From assembly GCA_947444055.1 (NCBI GenBank), contig CANEYR010000012.1:1-64000 (forward strand): a DNA stretch of 64,000 nucleotides. Reading direction: 5' to 3'. Position numbers and translations under genes: made by a program. The first letter of the stretch is position 1. Every line of letters starts with the position of its first letter. Shown in pieces: positions 40,473 to 54,078 of this stretch. Source of the DNA: Planctomycetota bacterium. Its GTDB lineage: Bacteria; Planctomycetota; UBA1135; UBA2386. Below the pieces are notes generated by a model. The model was not told the origin of the DNA and made no database searches. It worked only from the letters and a program-made list of their open reading frames with translations.

Positions 40473-42362
40473 TCAGGTCAGCTCGAACGCGCTGCGATAG
40501 TGGGCGTGCTGCTGCATGTGCTCGACCAGGCCGCACAGGTCCTTGTCGTGCGCGAGCGTGGCGCTGTCGCCGATGACGGTGAGATGGCGGCGCGCGCGGG
40601 TGAGGGCCACGTTCAGGCGGCGTAGCTCGGCGAGGAAGCCGACCTCGCCGTTCTCGTTGCTGCGCACCAACGACACGATCACCGCTTCCTTCTCACGTCC
40701 CTGCAAGCCGTCGACGGTGCCGATTTCGAGATCGACTTCACCACCGAGGCGCGTGCGCAGCAGTTGCACTTGGGCGTTGTAGGGCGTGATCACGGCGATG
40801 GCGTTGGCGGGCACATTCGCTTCGCGCAGCGCGAGCACGATGCGCACCACCAGCTCGGCTTCGCCGGCGTTGCTCTTGCTGCCCTCGTCATTGCCTTGGC
40901 TCTCGTCGTGACCGCAGCCGGCCGTGTCGACGAAGCACAGCGGTTCGCTGGTCCATTCGTTGGTGATCACGTCGGGCAAGTCGGTCAGCAGGTGGGTGCG
41001 CACGGCCGCCGCCGCCGACAACTTGCCGTCGTAGAGCCGAGCGCACGACCAACCCATGATGCGTTCGTGCATGCGGTACTGCACGGACAGCATGCGCGAC
41101 AGCGTGGCCCCGTGCGTCGATTCGATCAGGCGTTCGAACAGCGTGTGCGCCAAGCCACCGCGCGCTGCTTCCTCCGATTGAATGGTCGGCGGCAGTTGGC
41201 GATGGTCGCCAGCGAGCACGGCGCGCTGGGCGCGCTGCAAGGCAATCCAGCAGCCGGCTTCAAGGGCCTGGGCGGCTTCGTCGATGACGACGCGATCGAA
41301 CGGCCGTTCATTGAGCAGGTCACTCGCCGCACCGGTGGTCGTTGCCAGCACGACCTGAGCCCCGTCGACGAGCCCCCTGGTGATGGCGTGCTCGAGTTGT
41401 CGCAGCTCGGCCCGCAGCGCGCGCACTTCGTTGCGAGCGGCCCAGCGATCCTGCCGCGACTTCGCCCGATGCGCCTTGCGCAGGCCCTGATCGACCTCGC
41501 GCTTCACATCGCGCAGGATCTTTTGTTCGGGCGCTTGCTCGACCAGCGAGGCCAGCGCCACATCGCGCACCGCTGCTTGCACGCGAGCTGGATGTCCGAG
41601 GCGAACGATGCGCAAGCCGGCGCGCAGCAGTCGCTCGGCCAGGTTGTCGACCGCCACGTTGGAAGGCGCGCACGCCAGAATGCGTTCGCCATTGGCGACC
41701 GCTTGCCGAATCAACTCGACGACGGCGGTCGTCTTGCCGGTGCCGGGAGGGCCGTGGATCAACGCGATGTGCTCGGCGCGCAAGGCCAAGGCGACGGCAT
41801 CGCGTTGGGAAGCGTCCAAGCTGTCGTCCAGCCACGCAATGGATTCGACGTGTGGCCGTGGCGCAAACGCGGGATCGCGTTCGCCAAACATGACGTCGAC
41901 GAAGCGGGCCTCATCGCCCTTCTTGTCGCGCGACAGTTCGCGCAGCGCACTGTCGAGGCGGCGGAAGGTGACGTCGGTGACCATCTGGTCGAGGCGAACG
42001 AGCGGCGGCAGGTCCACGTCTTCGTCGTCGAGGGCCACGGTCAGTTGGTCGCTGCGCGCCCGCACGAAGACGCCGGTGCACAGCGGCTTGTCGTCGCGGT
42101 TTTGGCGAATGGCGACGACGTCGCCGGGGCCGAAGCGATGCGAAGGCAGGCCGTCACTGCGGCTCGGGCGCAGGATCGCGTGCAAGCGGCCGCCGAAGCC
42201 AGGTTCGAGGTCAACGACTTCGAGGCGCAGCAGCGTGGTGCCGCGCGCCTGCAGTTCGGCATCGCTGCGGGCGTGCAACAGGCGCTCAGCCTCCGCGATC
42301 TCGGCGTCGCGTTCGAGCTGGAGCAAGCGCCGGTGTTCGGTTGCGAAGAGCCGACGATCCAC
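40473..42362 (-). CDS. Superfamily 1 helicase, IGHMBP2/UPF1-like
   Basis: LIHGPPGTGKTTAVVELI, VVIDEAAQALEAGCWIAL, LAGDHRQLPPTI, MLSVQYRMHERIM, GTVDGLQGREKEAVIVSLVRSN, LNVALTRARRHLTVIGD. Confidence 0.94.
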   Translation of the reverse strand: MDRRLFATEHRRLLQLERDAEIAEAERLLHARSDAELQARGTTLLRLEVVDLEPGFGGRLHAILRPSRSDGLPSHRFGPGDVVAIRQNRDDKPLCTGVFVRARSDQLTVALDDEDVDLPPLVRLDQMVTDVTFRRLDSALRELSRDKKGDEARFVDVMFGERDPAFAPRPHVESIAWLDDSLDASQRDAVALALRAEHIALIHGPPGTGKTTAVVELIRQAVANGERILACAPSNVAVDNLAERLLRAGLRIVRLGHPARVQAAVRDVALASLVEQAPEQKILRDVKREVDQGLRKAHRAKSRQDRWAARNEVRALRAELRQLEHAITRGLVDGAQVVLATTTGAASDLLNERPFDRVVIDEAAQALEAGCWIALQRAQRAVLAGDHRQLPPTIQSEEAARGGLAHTLFERLIESTHGATLSRMLSVQYRMHERIMGWSCARLYDGKLSAAAAVRTHLLTDLPDVITNEWTSEPLCFVDTAGCGHDESQGNDEGSKSNAGEAELVVRIVLALREANVPANAIAVITPYNAQVQLLRTRLGGEVDLEIGTVDGLQGREKEAVIVSLVRSNENGEVGFLAELRRLNVALTRARRHLTVIGDSATLAHDKDLCGLVEHMQQHAHYRSAFELT

Positions 42363-42484
42363 GATCAGCGCACCTGTTCTGGCCAGCGCGCGCCGTTACC
42401 AAGCGAGCGGACGAGGCACGGCAAGACGAGACGCATCGCGACATCATCGGGTTGCTGCATGCCAGCGGCAACCACGGCGGCGGG

Positions 42485-42712
42485 TCATTCCTTCCCTGAG
42501 AACGGGGCGAAACGCAGCGCCAGGTTGGCCGGGCGCGCCTGCGCGAGTTCTCGCAAGTAGGTGCGCCCCATCAACAGTCCGCGGTGCGCAGTGACGGCGT
42601 CCCAGTGGGTGGCGTTGAGGAAATCGATGTGGTCCGCAAACGCGAAGCGGACCGCGACCGGTTGCTTGTGGAAGCGAGCGCGGGCAATGGCATTCTTGAT
42701 CAGCGATGGCAT
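42485..42712 (-). CDS. Small hypothetical protein (75 aa)
   Basis: ATG ORF MPSLIKNAIARARFHKQPVAVRFAFADHIDFLNATHWDAVTAHRGLLMGRTYLREL; plausible codon usage in a gap between genes. Confidence 0.6.
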   Translation of the reverse strand: MPSLIKNAIARARFHKQPVAVRFAFADHIDFLNATHWDAVTAHRGLLMGRTYLRELAQARPANLALRFAPFSGKE

Positions 42713-42891
42713 GCGACGGTCTCCAGTACCTCGTTACGCCCATAGGCGATGGTCGCGCGACCTTGCTTGTCGGCAGCAAGTTCGCGGCAGTTCCGTTCGG
42801 CGTCACCGAAGTTTGGCCGCGGCCCCCGGCTTGCCGTGGTGCGTCCACTACCTGCCAGACGGAATCTGGTTAAGGTGGGGGGATACTCCTG

Positions 42892-43542
42892 GTGACGCCT
42901 TTCATCGACAAACAGGGTCTGGGCTCGCGGGTCGACCGTGACGCGGTCACGGCGGCACTGTTTGTAGAGGGCGATCCGCAGGGTCTTCGTCAGTTGCTCG
43001 AAGACTACGGCGGCGTGGTGCGTGAACGGTTACGAAGGAAGTTCAGCAAGGTGCTAGACGACTCAGAACTCGATGAAGCGATGGCTCTCACAGCGATCCG
43101 CGTTTGGCAGTCTGCCGCCAGCTACGACGCCGGCCGTGGTTCTTTGCGGGCGTGGGTCTCGGTGATCGCGACCAACTGCGCGCTCAAGATGCTGGGAGCC
43201 CGCGCGCGCCGGGGCCACGAGCTGCGTCCGGACCTCGATGGTTGGCACGCCCCAGGCGCGGCGGCCTCGGCGACGACCGGCCGTCAACGCCTGCTGGCCG
43301 ACGCCCATGCGTGCTTGCAGAAGTTGCCGGGCCTGCAGCGCGAAGTTCTCTTGGCGGACTTGCGAGCTGGCGGTGCCGCGCCCGCGGCCGAACTTGCCAA
43401 ACGATTAGGCACCTCGGCGAACTCGATCTACGTGTCTCGTAACAAGGGACTCGAACGACTGCGCCAGAAGTTGCGCGTTCTTGGCTACGGCAAGAGCGAC
43501 GACCAACCGGATTTGCCTGCACACTTTGAGATGGGGAGCTGA
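42892..43542 (+). CDS. ECF-type RNA polymerase sigma factor (GTG start)
   Basis: Region-2-like DDSELDEAMALTAIRVWQSAASYDAGRGSLRAWVSVIATNCALKML; region-4-like helix-turn-helix LAKRLGTSANSIYVSRNKGLERLRQKL. Confidence 0.85.
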   Translation: MTPFIDKQGLGSRVDRDAVTAALFVEGDPQGLRQLLEDYGGVVRERLRRKFSKVLDDSELDEAMALTAIRVWQSAASYDAGRGSLRAWVSVIATNCALKMLGARARRGHELRPDLDGWHAPGAAASATTGRQRLLADAHACLQKLPGLQREVLLADLRAGGAAPAAELAKRLGTSANSIYVSRNKGLERLRQKLRVLGYGKSDDQPDLPAHFEMGS

Positions 43543-43549
43543 ATTGCGA

Positions 43550-44311
43550 ATGGACACGCCCGAACTGAACACTCGAGAACAACGCCTGTGGTCCGAAGTG
43601 GTGGACGCCGACACGCCGAGTGCTGCGGACATGGCGGCGGCGGAGGCGGAGCTGGACGCCTTGGCGTCGACGGAAGCGGCGTCGACGCAAGCACTGCCAC
43701 CGAGTGTGGTGGAAGCGCTGGTCGCGCGAGCGACGGGGTCACGTTCCCTCGTCGTGATGGCACGGCGGCGAACCTGGCGCCACAAGCTGGTCTTGTTGGC
43801 GGCGGCGATGTTGATGACGGTGACGATCGGCTGGGTCGGGGCTCGCGTGATCTGGCCAGAGCGACGCAGTTCGCTGGAGACGACGAACTTCGTCGATGCG
43901 GTGGCGCAAGCTACTCAGTCTTGGCGTGGTGATGCAGCTCAGTTGGACGCCATCCATTTTTTGGCGGAGCATTGCGGTCACGGCGTGGATGTCTTGGCCA
44001 GCTTGGCCAGCACCGAGTCGCTGGCACCGGTGGCGCGCGCCGCGGCAGAGCTGCGCGCCGAGCTTGCTGAGCTCATTCGCAGGGGTGCAAGTTCGCCTCC
44101 GGGGGCGGTGGACCTGACGCTCGTCGAGTCCGTGGCTGTTGCGGTGAACGCTGCTCTTCCCGAGGGCGAGCGGCTTCTGGCCCTGCGGCACCTCGGGGAC
44201 TTGGTTCGCAGCGGTATCACCGCGATCCTGGGCGCGCCGTTGTCGGGCGACGATGCGATCGCAAACCGTGCAGTCTGTATCGAACGGTTACTGCGCGACC
44301 TGACTAACTGA
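43550..44311 (+). CDS. Single-TM protein, putative anti-sigma factor
   Basis: ATG 7 bp after the sigma gene; N-terminal cytosolic segment, one TM (LVLLAAAMLMTVTIGWVGARVIW), long C-terminal domain. Confidence 0.65.
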   Translation: MDTPELNTREQRLWSEVVDADTPSAADMAAAEAELDALASTEAASTQALPPSVVEALVARATGSRSLVVMARRRTWRHKLVLLAAAMLMTVTIGWVGARVIWPERRSSLETTNFVDAVAQATQSWRGDAAQLDAIHFLAEHCGHGVDVLASLASTESLAPVARAAAELRAELAELIRRGASSPPGAVDLTLVESVAVAVNAALPEGERLLALRHLGDLVRSGITAILGAPLSGDDAIANRAVCIERLLRDLTN

Positions 44312-44636
44312 TCATCACTGAGACTTGGGCAGCGCCCGGGGCGTTGAATGCCGCGCCCCGCCAGCCACCGACCACCGTCCACGTTCCCGTGCCCTTGCCA
44401 TCCGCGCCCAGCACGATGAACACCTCGTGGGTCGTGGTGACCGGGAAGCCGCCACTCACCGTGACCACGATCGTCTGCCCGGCTCGGCTGGCGTCGCTGT
44501 AGGTGATGGTCGCGTTGTCGCCCACTTGCAGCCCGGCGCCCGGCGTTACCCGCAAGCTCTGCGCCTCAAGGCAAGTCGTCAGCAGCGCGATGGTGAACAG
44601 CGTGGCGACGCCACGCGAAGTAGCGAACAGAGTCAT
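44304..44636 (-). CDS. Small secreted Ig-like protein
   Basis: Signal peptide MTLFATSRGVATLFTIALLTTCLEAQ then beta-rich domain; convergent overlap with 43550-44311. Confidence 0.7.
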   Translation of the reverse strand: MTLFATSRGVATLFTIALLTTCLEAQSLRVTPGAGLQVGDNATITYSDASRAGQTIVVTVSGGFPVTTTHEVFIVLGADGKGTGTWTVVGGWRGAAFNAPGAAQVSVMIS

Positions 44637-44820
44637 CGTTCCTTCCTTCCGTCCGGCCGCTGCCGGGGTTGCAGATCCAAGGTGTGAAGAACCCCATCGA
44701 GCAACCCGCCTGCGATCTTGATGCCCCCTAGGGAGTTCCCTTAGGTCGCGATGGTGCGCGCCGTTCGCATCGGTGGTTTGGCGCCGTCCGATCTTGGGAC
44801 AATCCGCTCGCGCTCGCGCA

Positions 44821-46689
44821 CTACCGCGCCGCGTTTGCCTGCGTGGGCTGCGGTCGCAGGTGCGTGGCAACGACTTCGTTGAGTCGCTGGCGCGAGATGG
44901 GCTTCGTCTCATAGCCCGAAGCACCCGCCGCCAAGCAGCGTTCGCGATCGTCCGCCAAGGCGTGCGCCGTCAACGACACGATCGGCACGTCGAAGCCCAG
45001 CGCGCGCAGTTCGCGGATCGCACTGATGCCGTCGAGCTCGGGCATTTGCAAGTCCATGATCACCAGATCGAAGGGCTGGCCATCGCGACTCGCGACCATG
45101 CGGTCGATGGCGATGCGCCCGTTGTCCGCCAACTCGACTTCGTGCCCGAGCTTGGTGATCATCGCCTTCAGCAGGTGTTGGTTGTCGCGGGCGTCGTCGA
45201 CGACCAGCACGCGGCCGCGCCCGCGGGCAGCGGCGGGCAAGGTCGGCGCGGCGGTGATGACCTTGTCGACCGGGATCTGGATGTCGATGCGGGTGCCGCG
45301 GCCCACGTTGCTCGCGATCGTCAGCTCGCCGCCCAGGCTGCGCGCGATTTCCTGGGTCATGTAGAGACCAAGACCCGAGCCGCCTTGTTGGCGTGTCAAC
45401 GATCCGTCCTCCTGGCGGAATGCACCAATGCCGCCTTCGAGGAAGGATGGCGCGATGCCGATGCCAGTGTCCGTCACCGTGATCAACAAGCGCTGGCCGC
45501 CCGCATCCGTCGACAGCTGCGCAGTCACTGCGACACTGCCCCTGCTGGTGAACTTGATCGCGTTGTCGACGATGTAGCTGACCATCTGTCGCAGCCGCGA
45601 CGGGTCGGTGCGCATCGTCATCGCGGCCAACGACACCGCGTTGACGCGCAACATGATCCCCTTCGCCGTGGCGGCTTCGGCGAAGCGAGAGCAGGTCGTC
45701 GCGATGATCTCGGCCGGTTGGCACGGTCGCTTCTCGATGAGCAGCGTGTTCGATTCGAGTTTCGCGAGGTCGAGCAGTTGATCCACGAGTGCCAACAGAT
45801 GCGTGCCATTGCGTTGGATGGCCGTCGCGGATGGTCGTTCGTCACCGTTGTCCGCGTCCTGTTCCGCCAACAGTTCCGCTTCGCCGAGAATGCTGGTCAG
45901 TGGCGTCCGCATCTCGTGGCTGACGTTGGCGAGGAACTGGCTCTTCAAGCGATCGAGTTCGAGCAGTTGCCGATTCTGCGCGGCAAGGGATGCATGGCTG
46001 TTGCGCAGGTTGACGCGCATTTCGTCGAGCGTGCGACCCAGGCGTCCGAGTTCGGTGCTGCCAAAGTGCGGCAGTGGCGCTTCTAGATCGCCGCTGCCAA
46101 GGCGTTGGGCCTGGGCGTCGAGTCGGCGAAGTGGTGTGACGACGAGTGCGCGCAAAGCGAACCACAGCACCGCACCGACGATGAGGAAGCCGAGGCTGGA
46201 ATGAAAGATCATGCGGACCGTGCGTTCCCGCAGTTCTGCCTGCCGCACGGTGGTGGTCAGTCCGACGTAGAACGTGCCGAGCTGTTCGCCGCCGGCCTCG
46301 ACCAGGATGGGTTCCCTGCTTAGGTACGTCGTTGCGTTCTGGATGGGCGAGGAACCGCGTGGGAACGCGGCCAGCGGTCTGCCGTCTGCCCTCACGACGA
46401 TGGCAAAAACGACTTCCTTGTCGCTGCGCACGAGGTCTTCGACTTGGTCCTCGAGCGCGGGTAGGTCCCCTGGAGGAACGACCTTGTCAGGGCAAGCGCT
46501 GGCGCCGTTCTTCGCCAGCGCGGTGCCCTTTTCGTGCAGGGCCGTGGGGATGTTGGCACGCGCATCGCGGTAGTCGATCCAGCCACCGATCGCACCCGAA
46601 GTACACGACACCGCCAGCAGGATCGCGACGATGCGTACGCCGAGAGTGCTCCGCCACGCCAGCCTGCCCATCGCTGCCGTCGAGCTCAC
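44821..46689 (-). CDS. Hybrid sensor histidine kinase with periplasmic sensor and C-terminal receiver
   Basis: Two TM segments flanking a periplasmic domain, HAMP-like region, FLANVSHEMRTPLTSILGE, GSGLGLYMTQEIA, REC LVIMDLQMPELDG; GTG start 46689 inferred. Confidence 0.93.
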   Translation of the reverse strand: MSSTAAMGRLAWRSTLGVRIVAILLAVSCTSGAIGGWIDYRDARANIPTALHEKGTALAKNGASACPDKVVPPGDLPALEDQVEDLVRSDKEVVFAIVVRADGRPLAAFPRGSSPIQNATTYLSREPILVEAGGEQLGTFYVGLTTTVRQAELRERTVRMIFHSSLGFLIVGAVLWFALRALVVTPLRRLDAQAQRLGSGDLEAPLPHFGSTELGRLGRTLDEMRVNLRNSHASLAAQNRQLLELDRLKSQFLANVSHEMRTPLTSILGEAELLAEQDADNGDERPSATAIQRNGTHLLALVDQLLDLAKLESNTLLIEKRPCQPAEIIATTCSRFAEAATAKGIMLRVNAVSLAAMTMRTDPSRLRQMVSYIVDNAIKFTSRGSVAVTAQLSTDAGGQRLLITVTDTGIGIAPSFLEGGIGAFRQEDGSLTRQQGGSGLGLYMTQEIARSLGGELTIASNVGRGTRIDIQIPVDKVITAAPTLPAAARGRGRVLVVDDARDNQHLLKAMITKLGHEVELADNGRIAIDRMVASRDGQPFDLVIMDLQMPELDGISAIRELRALGFDVPIVSLTAHALADDRERCLAAGASGYETKPISRQRLNEVVATHLRPQPTQANAAR

Positions 46690-46693
46690 CGTC

Positions 46694-47599
46694 TCATCCC
46701 TTGAACGGCGTCGGTGCGGGTGCAGGTTCCTTCGCCGGCATCGGCTCGGGCTTGGCCTCTGGCCCAAACTTCTCGGCCTTCTCCATGCCTTGGCGCACGA
46801 AGTCGTAGTCGCCGTCGCGGGTGGTCGCGAATCCGGGCACCTTGAGGGCCTTCAGCGCTGCGGCATTGTCGAGCTTCATCAGGCTCGCCGTCAGTGCCGT
46901 CGTGATCTTCGGATCGAGCCCAGCGCGGGCTAACCAAGGCTTCGGCGCGTTGTTGAACGGATGCAGCACCCGCAGCTTGTGCGTCGCCTTGTCGTTGAGT
47001 TCGGTGAACGTGTCCTTGTGCACGGCGCCGGCATCATGGTCGCCGATCTCGACCGACTTGAAGACCACGTCGTGGCGATCGAGGAACGCGTGCGACGTCA
47101 GGTTGTGGGCGAACACGCCAGCCTGCGCCAATTCGGCCTGCGACAGGTAGCGGCCGATCGTCGACTGGCTGTCGCCAAACGCGAAGCGCTTGCCGATCAA
47201 GTCACTGAGTTGCTTGATGGGGCTGTCGGCGCGTACCACGATCAGACCGACCCCGTTGGAGTCTTCGCGTTCGGCCGCGAGCAGCTCGATCTGCGGATTG
47301 CGCCGCTTGGCAAGTACGTACGACGACGGTCCGAATCGCACGATGTCGACTTTGCCCGTGACGAATTGCTCAAGGGACTCTTCATAGGTCTTGGTGACCT
47401 GCAGCTCGACGATCGCTTCGGCGCCAAGTTGCGCGGTGAGCAACCTGGAGAGCTCGACGGTCACCGGTTGGAACTGCTTCCAGACTTCGGTCGGCTTTTT
47501 GAACGAGTAGATGCCGAGCGATATGCGAGTAGGTGACTGGGCGATGGTCGGGACCGCGACCAACAGCGCAATGGCGGCGCCAAGTGAGGTTCGGAGCAT
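46694..47599 (-). CDS. PhnD-like (phosphate/phosphonate-type) periplasmic binding protein
   Basis: Signal peptide; LGIYSFKKPTEVWKQFQPVTVELSRLLTAQLG, GKVDIVRFGPSSYVLAKRRNP, LSDLIGKRFAFGDSQSTIGRYLS. Confidence 0.88.
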   Translation of the reverse strand: MLRTSLGAAIALLVAVPTIAQSPTRISLGIYSFKKPTEVWKQFQPVTVELSRLLTAQLGAEAIVELQVTKTYEESLEQFVTGKVDIVRFGPSSYVLAKRRNPQIELLAAEREDSNGVGLIVVRADSPIKQLSDLIGKRFAFGDSQSTIGRYLSQAELAQAGVFAHNLTSHAFLDRHDVVFKSVEIGDHDAGAVHKDTFTELNDKATHKLRVLHPFNNAPKPWLARAGLDPKITTALTASLMKLDNAAALKALKVPGFATTRDGDYDFVRQGMEKAEKFGPEAKPEPMPAKEPAPAPTPFKG

Positions 47600-47606
47600 G
47601 GGCCGC

Positions 47607-51770
<4,164 letters not shown>

Positions 51771-51873
51771 AGGTGCACCTCGTGCTGGCGGAATCCCCGC
51801 CTTGACGGATTCTTAACCGCAATCTCAAAAATCCTGCGCCGCCGCCCGGTGCCGGGGCAACCAGCCCTGCGAC

Positions 51874-53430
51874 TCAGCCGATCTTCTCGCTGATCGTCTT
51901 CGCCTGCAGGAATTGCATCAGGTAGTCCGGGCCGCCGGCCTTGCTGTCCGTGCCCGACATGTTGAAACCACCGAATGGGTGCGCGCCGACCAGGGCCCCG
52001 GTGCACTTGCGATTGATGTAGAAGTTGCCGACGTGGAAGCGCTGCCGCGCGTCGGTCTTGTGCTGCTCGTTGGTGGTGAAGACGGATCCCGTCAGGCCGT
52101 ACTCGGTGTTGTTGGCAACCGCGAGGCCTTCCTCGAAGTCCTTCACTTTGATGATGGCGAGCACCGGGCCGAAGATCTCCTCGAGCGCGATCGTGGCGGT
52201 GGGCTTCACGTCCGCGAACACCGTCGGCTTCACGAAGTGGCCGGTCTTGGGGCCCTCGCCGCCGCCGACCAGCAAGCGACTCTCCTTCTTGCCGGTTGCG
52301 ATGTACTCGAGGGTCTTCTTCTTGGCGGTGCCATCGACCATCGGGCCGAAGGCGTTGGTGCGCTCGCTAGGGTGGCCCATCTTGATCGCTTCGACCTTCG
52401 GCACAATGCGCCGCAGGAATTCGTCGTAGACATCTTGGTGCACGATCGCGCGGCTGCACGCGGAGCACTTCTGCCCCTGGTAGCCAAACGCCGACGCGAC
52501 GACGGCGTCGACAGCCTTCTCGAGGTCGCATTCCTTGTCGACCAAGATGCTGTCCTTGCCGCCCATTTCGGCGACTAGGCGCTTCATCCAGATCTGGCCT
52601 GGCTGCGTCTTCGATGACTGCTCGAAGATCCACAAGCCAACGTCGCGGCTGCCGGTGAACGAGATGAAGCGCGTCAGCTTGTGCTGCACGCAGGCGCCGC
52701 CGATCTCACTGCCAGGGCCGGTGATGAAGTGCAGCACGTTCTTGGGCAGGCCGCATTCGTACATCAGCTGCACCCACATCGCCGCGATCGTCGGCGACTG
52801 GCTCGCGGGTTTGACGACGACCGTGTTGCCCGCAAGCAGCGCTGCCGACGCCATGCCCGCCATGATCGCCAGCGGGAAGTTCCACGGCGGGATGATCACG
52901 CCCACGCCGAGCGGGATGTAGATCATCTGGTTCTTCTCGCCGCGCACCGGCGTCACCGGCTGTGGCTCCGCCATGCGCAGCATCTGGCCGGCGTAGTACT
53001 CGAGGAAGTCGATGGCTTCGGCGGTGTCGGCATCGGCTTCGGCCCACGACTTGCCAACTTCAAAGCAGAGCAGTGCCGAGAACTCGTGCTTGCGTTCGCG
53101 CAGCTTCTGCGCCGCCAGCATGAAAATGTTCACGCGGTGGTTGGCGGTGGTCGCCGCCCACGCCGGGAACGCCGCGTGTGCTTTTTCGACGGCGAGCGTC
53201 GCTTCGTTGGCCGACAACTTTTGGAACGTGCCGATCTTGCGCGTGACCTCGCCGGGATCGAAGACGTCGAACGTCGCTTTGCCGCGCACTTCTTCGCCGT
53301 TGATCCAGCACGGCCAGGTGCGGCCGAGCACTTCCTTCTGCACTTTCGTCAGCGCCTGTTGAAAGGCTTGTTGGTTTTGGGGCTGCGTGAAATCGGTGAA
53401 CGGTTCGTTGTGAAATTCTGGCAGCTGCAC
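51874..53430 (-). CDS. pruA: L-glutamate gamma-semialdehyde (1-pyrroline-5-carboxylate) dehydrogenase
   Basis: PPWNFPLAIMAGMASAALLAGNTVVVKPASQSP, FTGSRDVGLWI, EMGGKDSILVD, AFGYQGQKCSACSRAIVH, EEIFGPVLAIIKV. Confidence 0.95.
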   Translation of the reverse strand: MQLPEFHNEPFTDFTQPQNQQAFQQALTKVQKEVLGRTWPCWINGEEVRGKATFDVFDPGEVTRKIGTFQKLSANEATLAVEKAHAAFPAWAATTANHRVNIFMLAAQKLRERKHEFSALLCFEVGKSWAEADADTAEAIDFLEYYAGQMLRMAEPQPVTPVRGEKNQMIYIPLGVGVIIPPWNFPLAIMAGMASAALLAGNTVVVKPASQSPTIAAMWVQLMYECGLPKNVLHFITGPGSEIGGACVQHKLTRFISFTGSRDVGLWIFEQSSKTQPGQIWMKRLVAEMGGKDSILVDKECDLEKAVDAVVASAFGYQGQKCSACSRAIVHQDVYDEFLRRIVPKVEAIKMGHPSERTNAFGPMVDGTAKKKTLEYIATGKKESRLLVGGGEGPKTGHFVKPTVFADVKPTATIALEEIFGPVLAIIKVKDFEEGLAVANNTEYGLTGSVFTTNEQHKTDARQRFHVGNFYINRKCTGALVGAHPFGGFNMSGTDSKAGGPDYLMQFLQAKTISEKIG

Positions 53431-53614
53431 GGCCGCGTCCTCTTGCGAAACGGAGGGGGAAGGCCGCCAGGATGCGGAGACGCCACAAAGAACGCAAGCG
53501 ACCTGCCAGGGGTGACTGGCAGGCCGCTTGCGGGGATCAGGGTTACGTCGAGCGGGAGAGTTGTCGGATCAGCAGGGGGGGCAGGCGGGGTTCAGCTTCT
53601 GGAGCAGGCGGGGT

Positions 53615-53893
53615 TCACGAGGCTTGCCACTTGTGGCGCTGCACGGTCTCACCGAACTTGGAGCCGTCATCGCGGTTGAACAGGCGGACGCGGCCGCCGC
53701 AGGTCACACAGTAGCTGTGGTTCACACTCATCAGGAACCGCACGTAGCCGTTGCAGGCTTCGCACCACTTGGCCTCGGTGTAGAACTCGGTGTTGCTCGT
53801 CGTCGGGACAGTCGTGTTGTGCGGTGCGTTGGTCACGCCACTGAAGAGCAACAGACTTGCCAAGTAACGCCGGTTGCGTTGGTTGTCCGCCAA
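53615..53893 (-). CDS. Small zinc-ribbon protein (92 aa)
   Basis: Two CxxC knuckles: KWCEACNGYVRFLMSVNHSYCVTCGGRVRLFNRDDGSKF. Confidence 0.75.
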   Translation of the reverse strand: MADNQRNRRYLASLLLFSGVTNAPHNTTVPTTSNTEFYTEAKWCEACNGYVRFLMSVNHSYCVTCGGRVRLFNRDDGSKFGETVQRHKWQAS

Positions 53894-54078
53894 GCGGCCT
53901 TGGCATCGTCGGGGAAACCTCAGGCCGGTGACGCGCCGCCGCGACGTGACGGTGGGCGCTGGTCCAAGGAATCAGACTGCCGTCAGTGTTTGAACTCCGT
54001 GCATGGTGCGCACAGGGGCCATTGCATGGGCGCTAGCGATGGCAGTCTTGTTGGTGCGACGGTCGCATTCTCCGCGCG

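Noticed and set aside
40764-42560. 598-aa plus-strand ORF opposite the IGHMBP2-like helicase
   Set aside because: Helicase motifs are complete on the minus strand; the plus frame has no motif.
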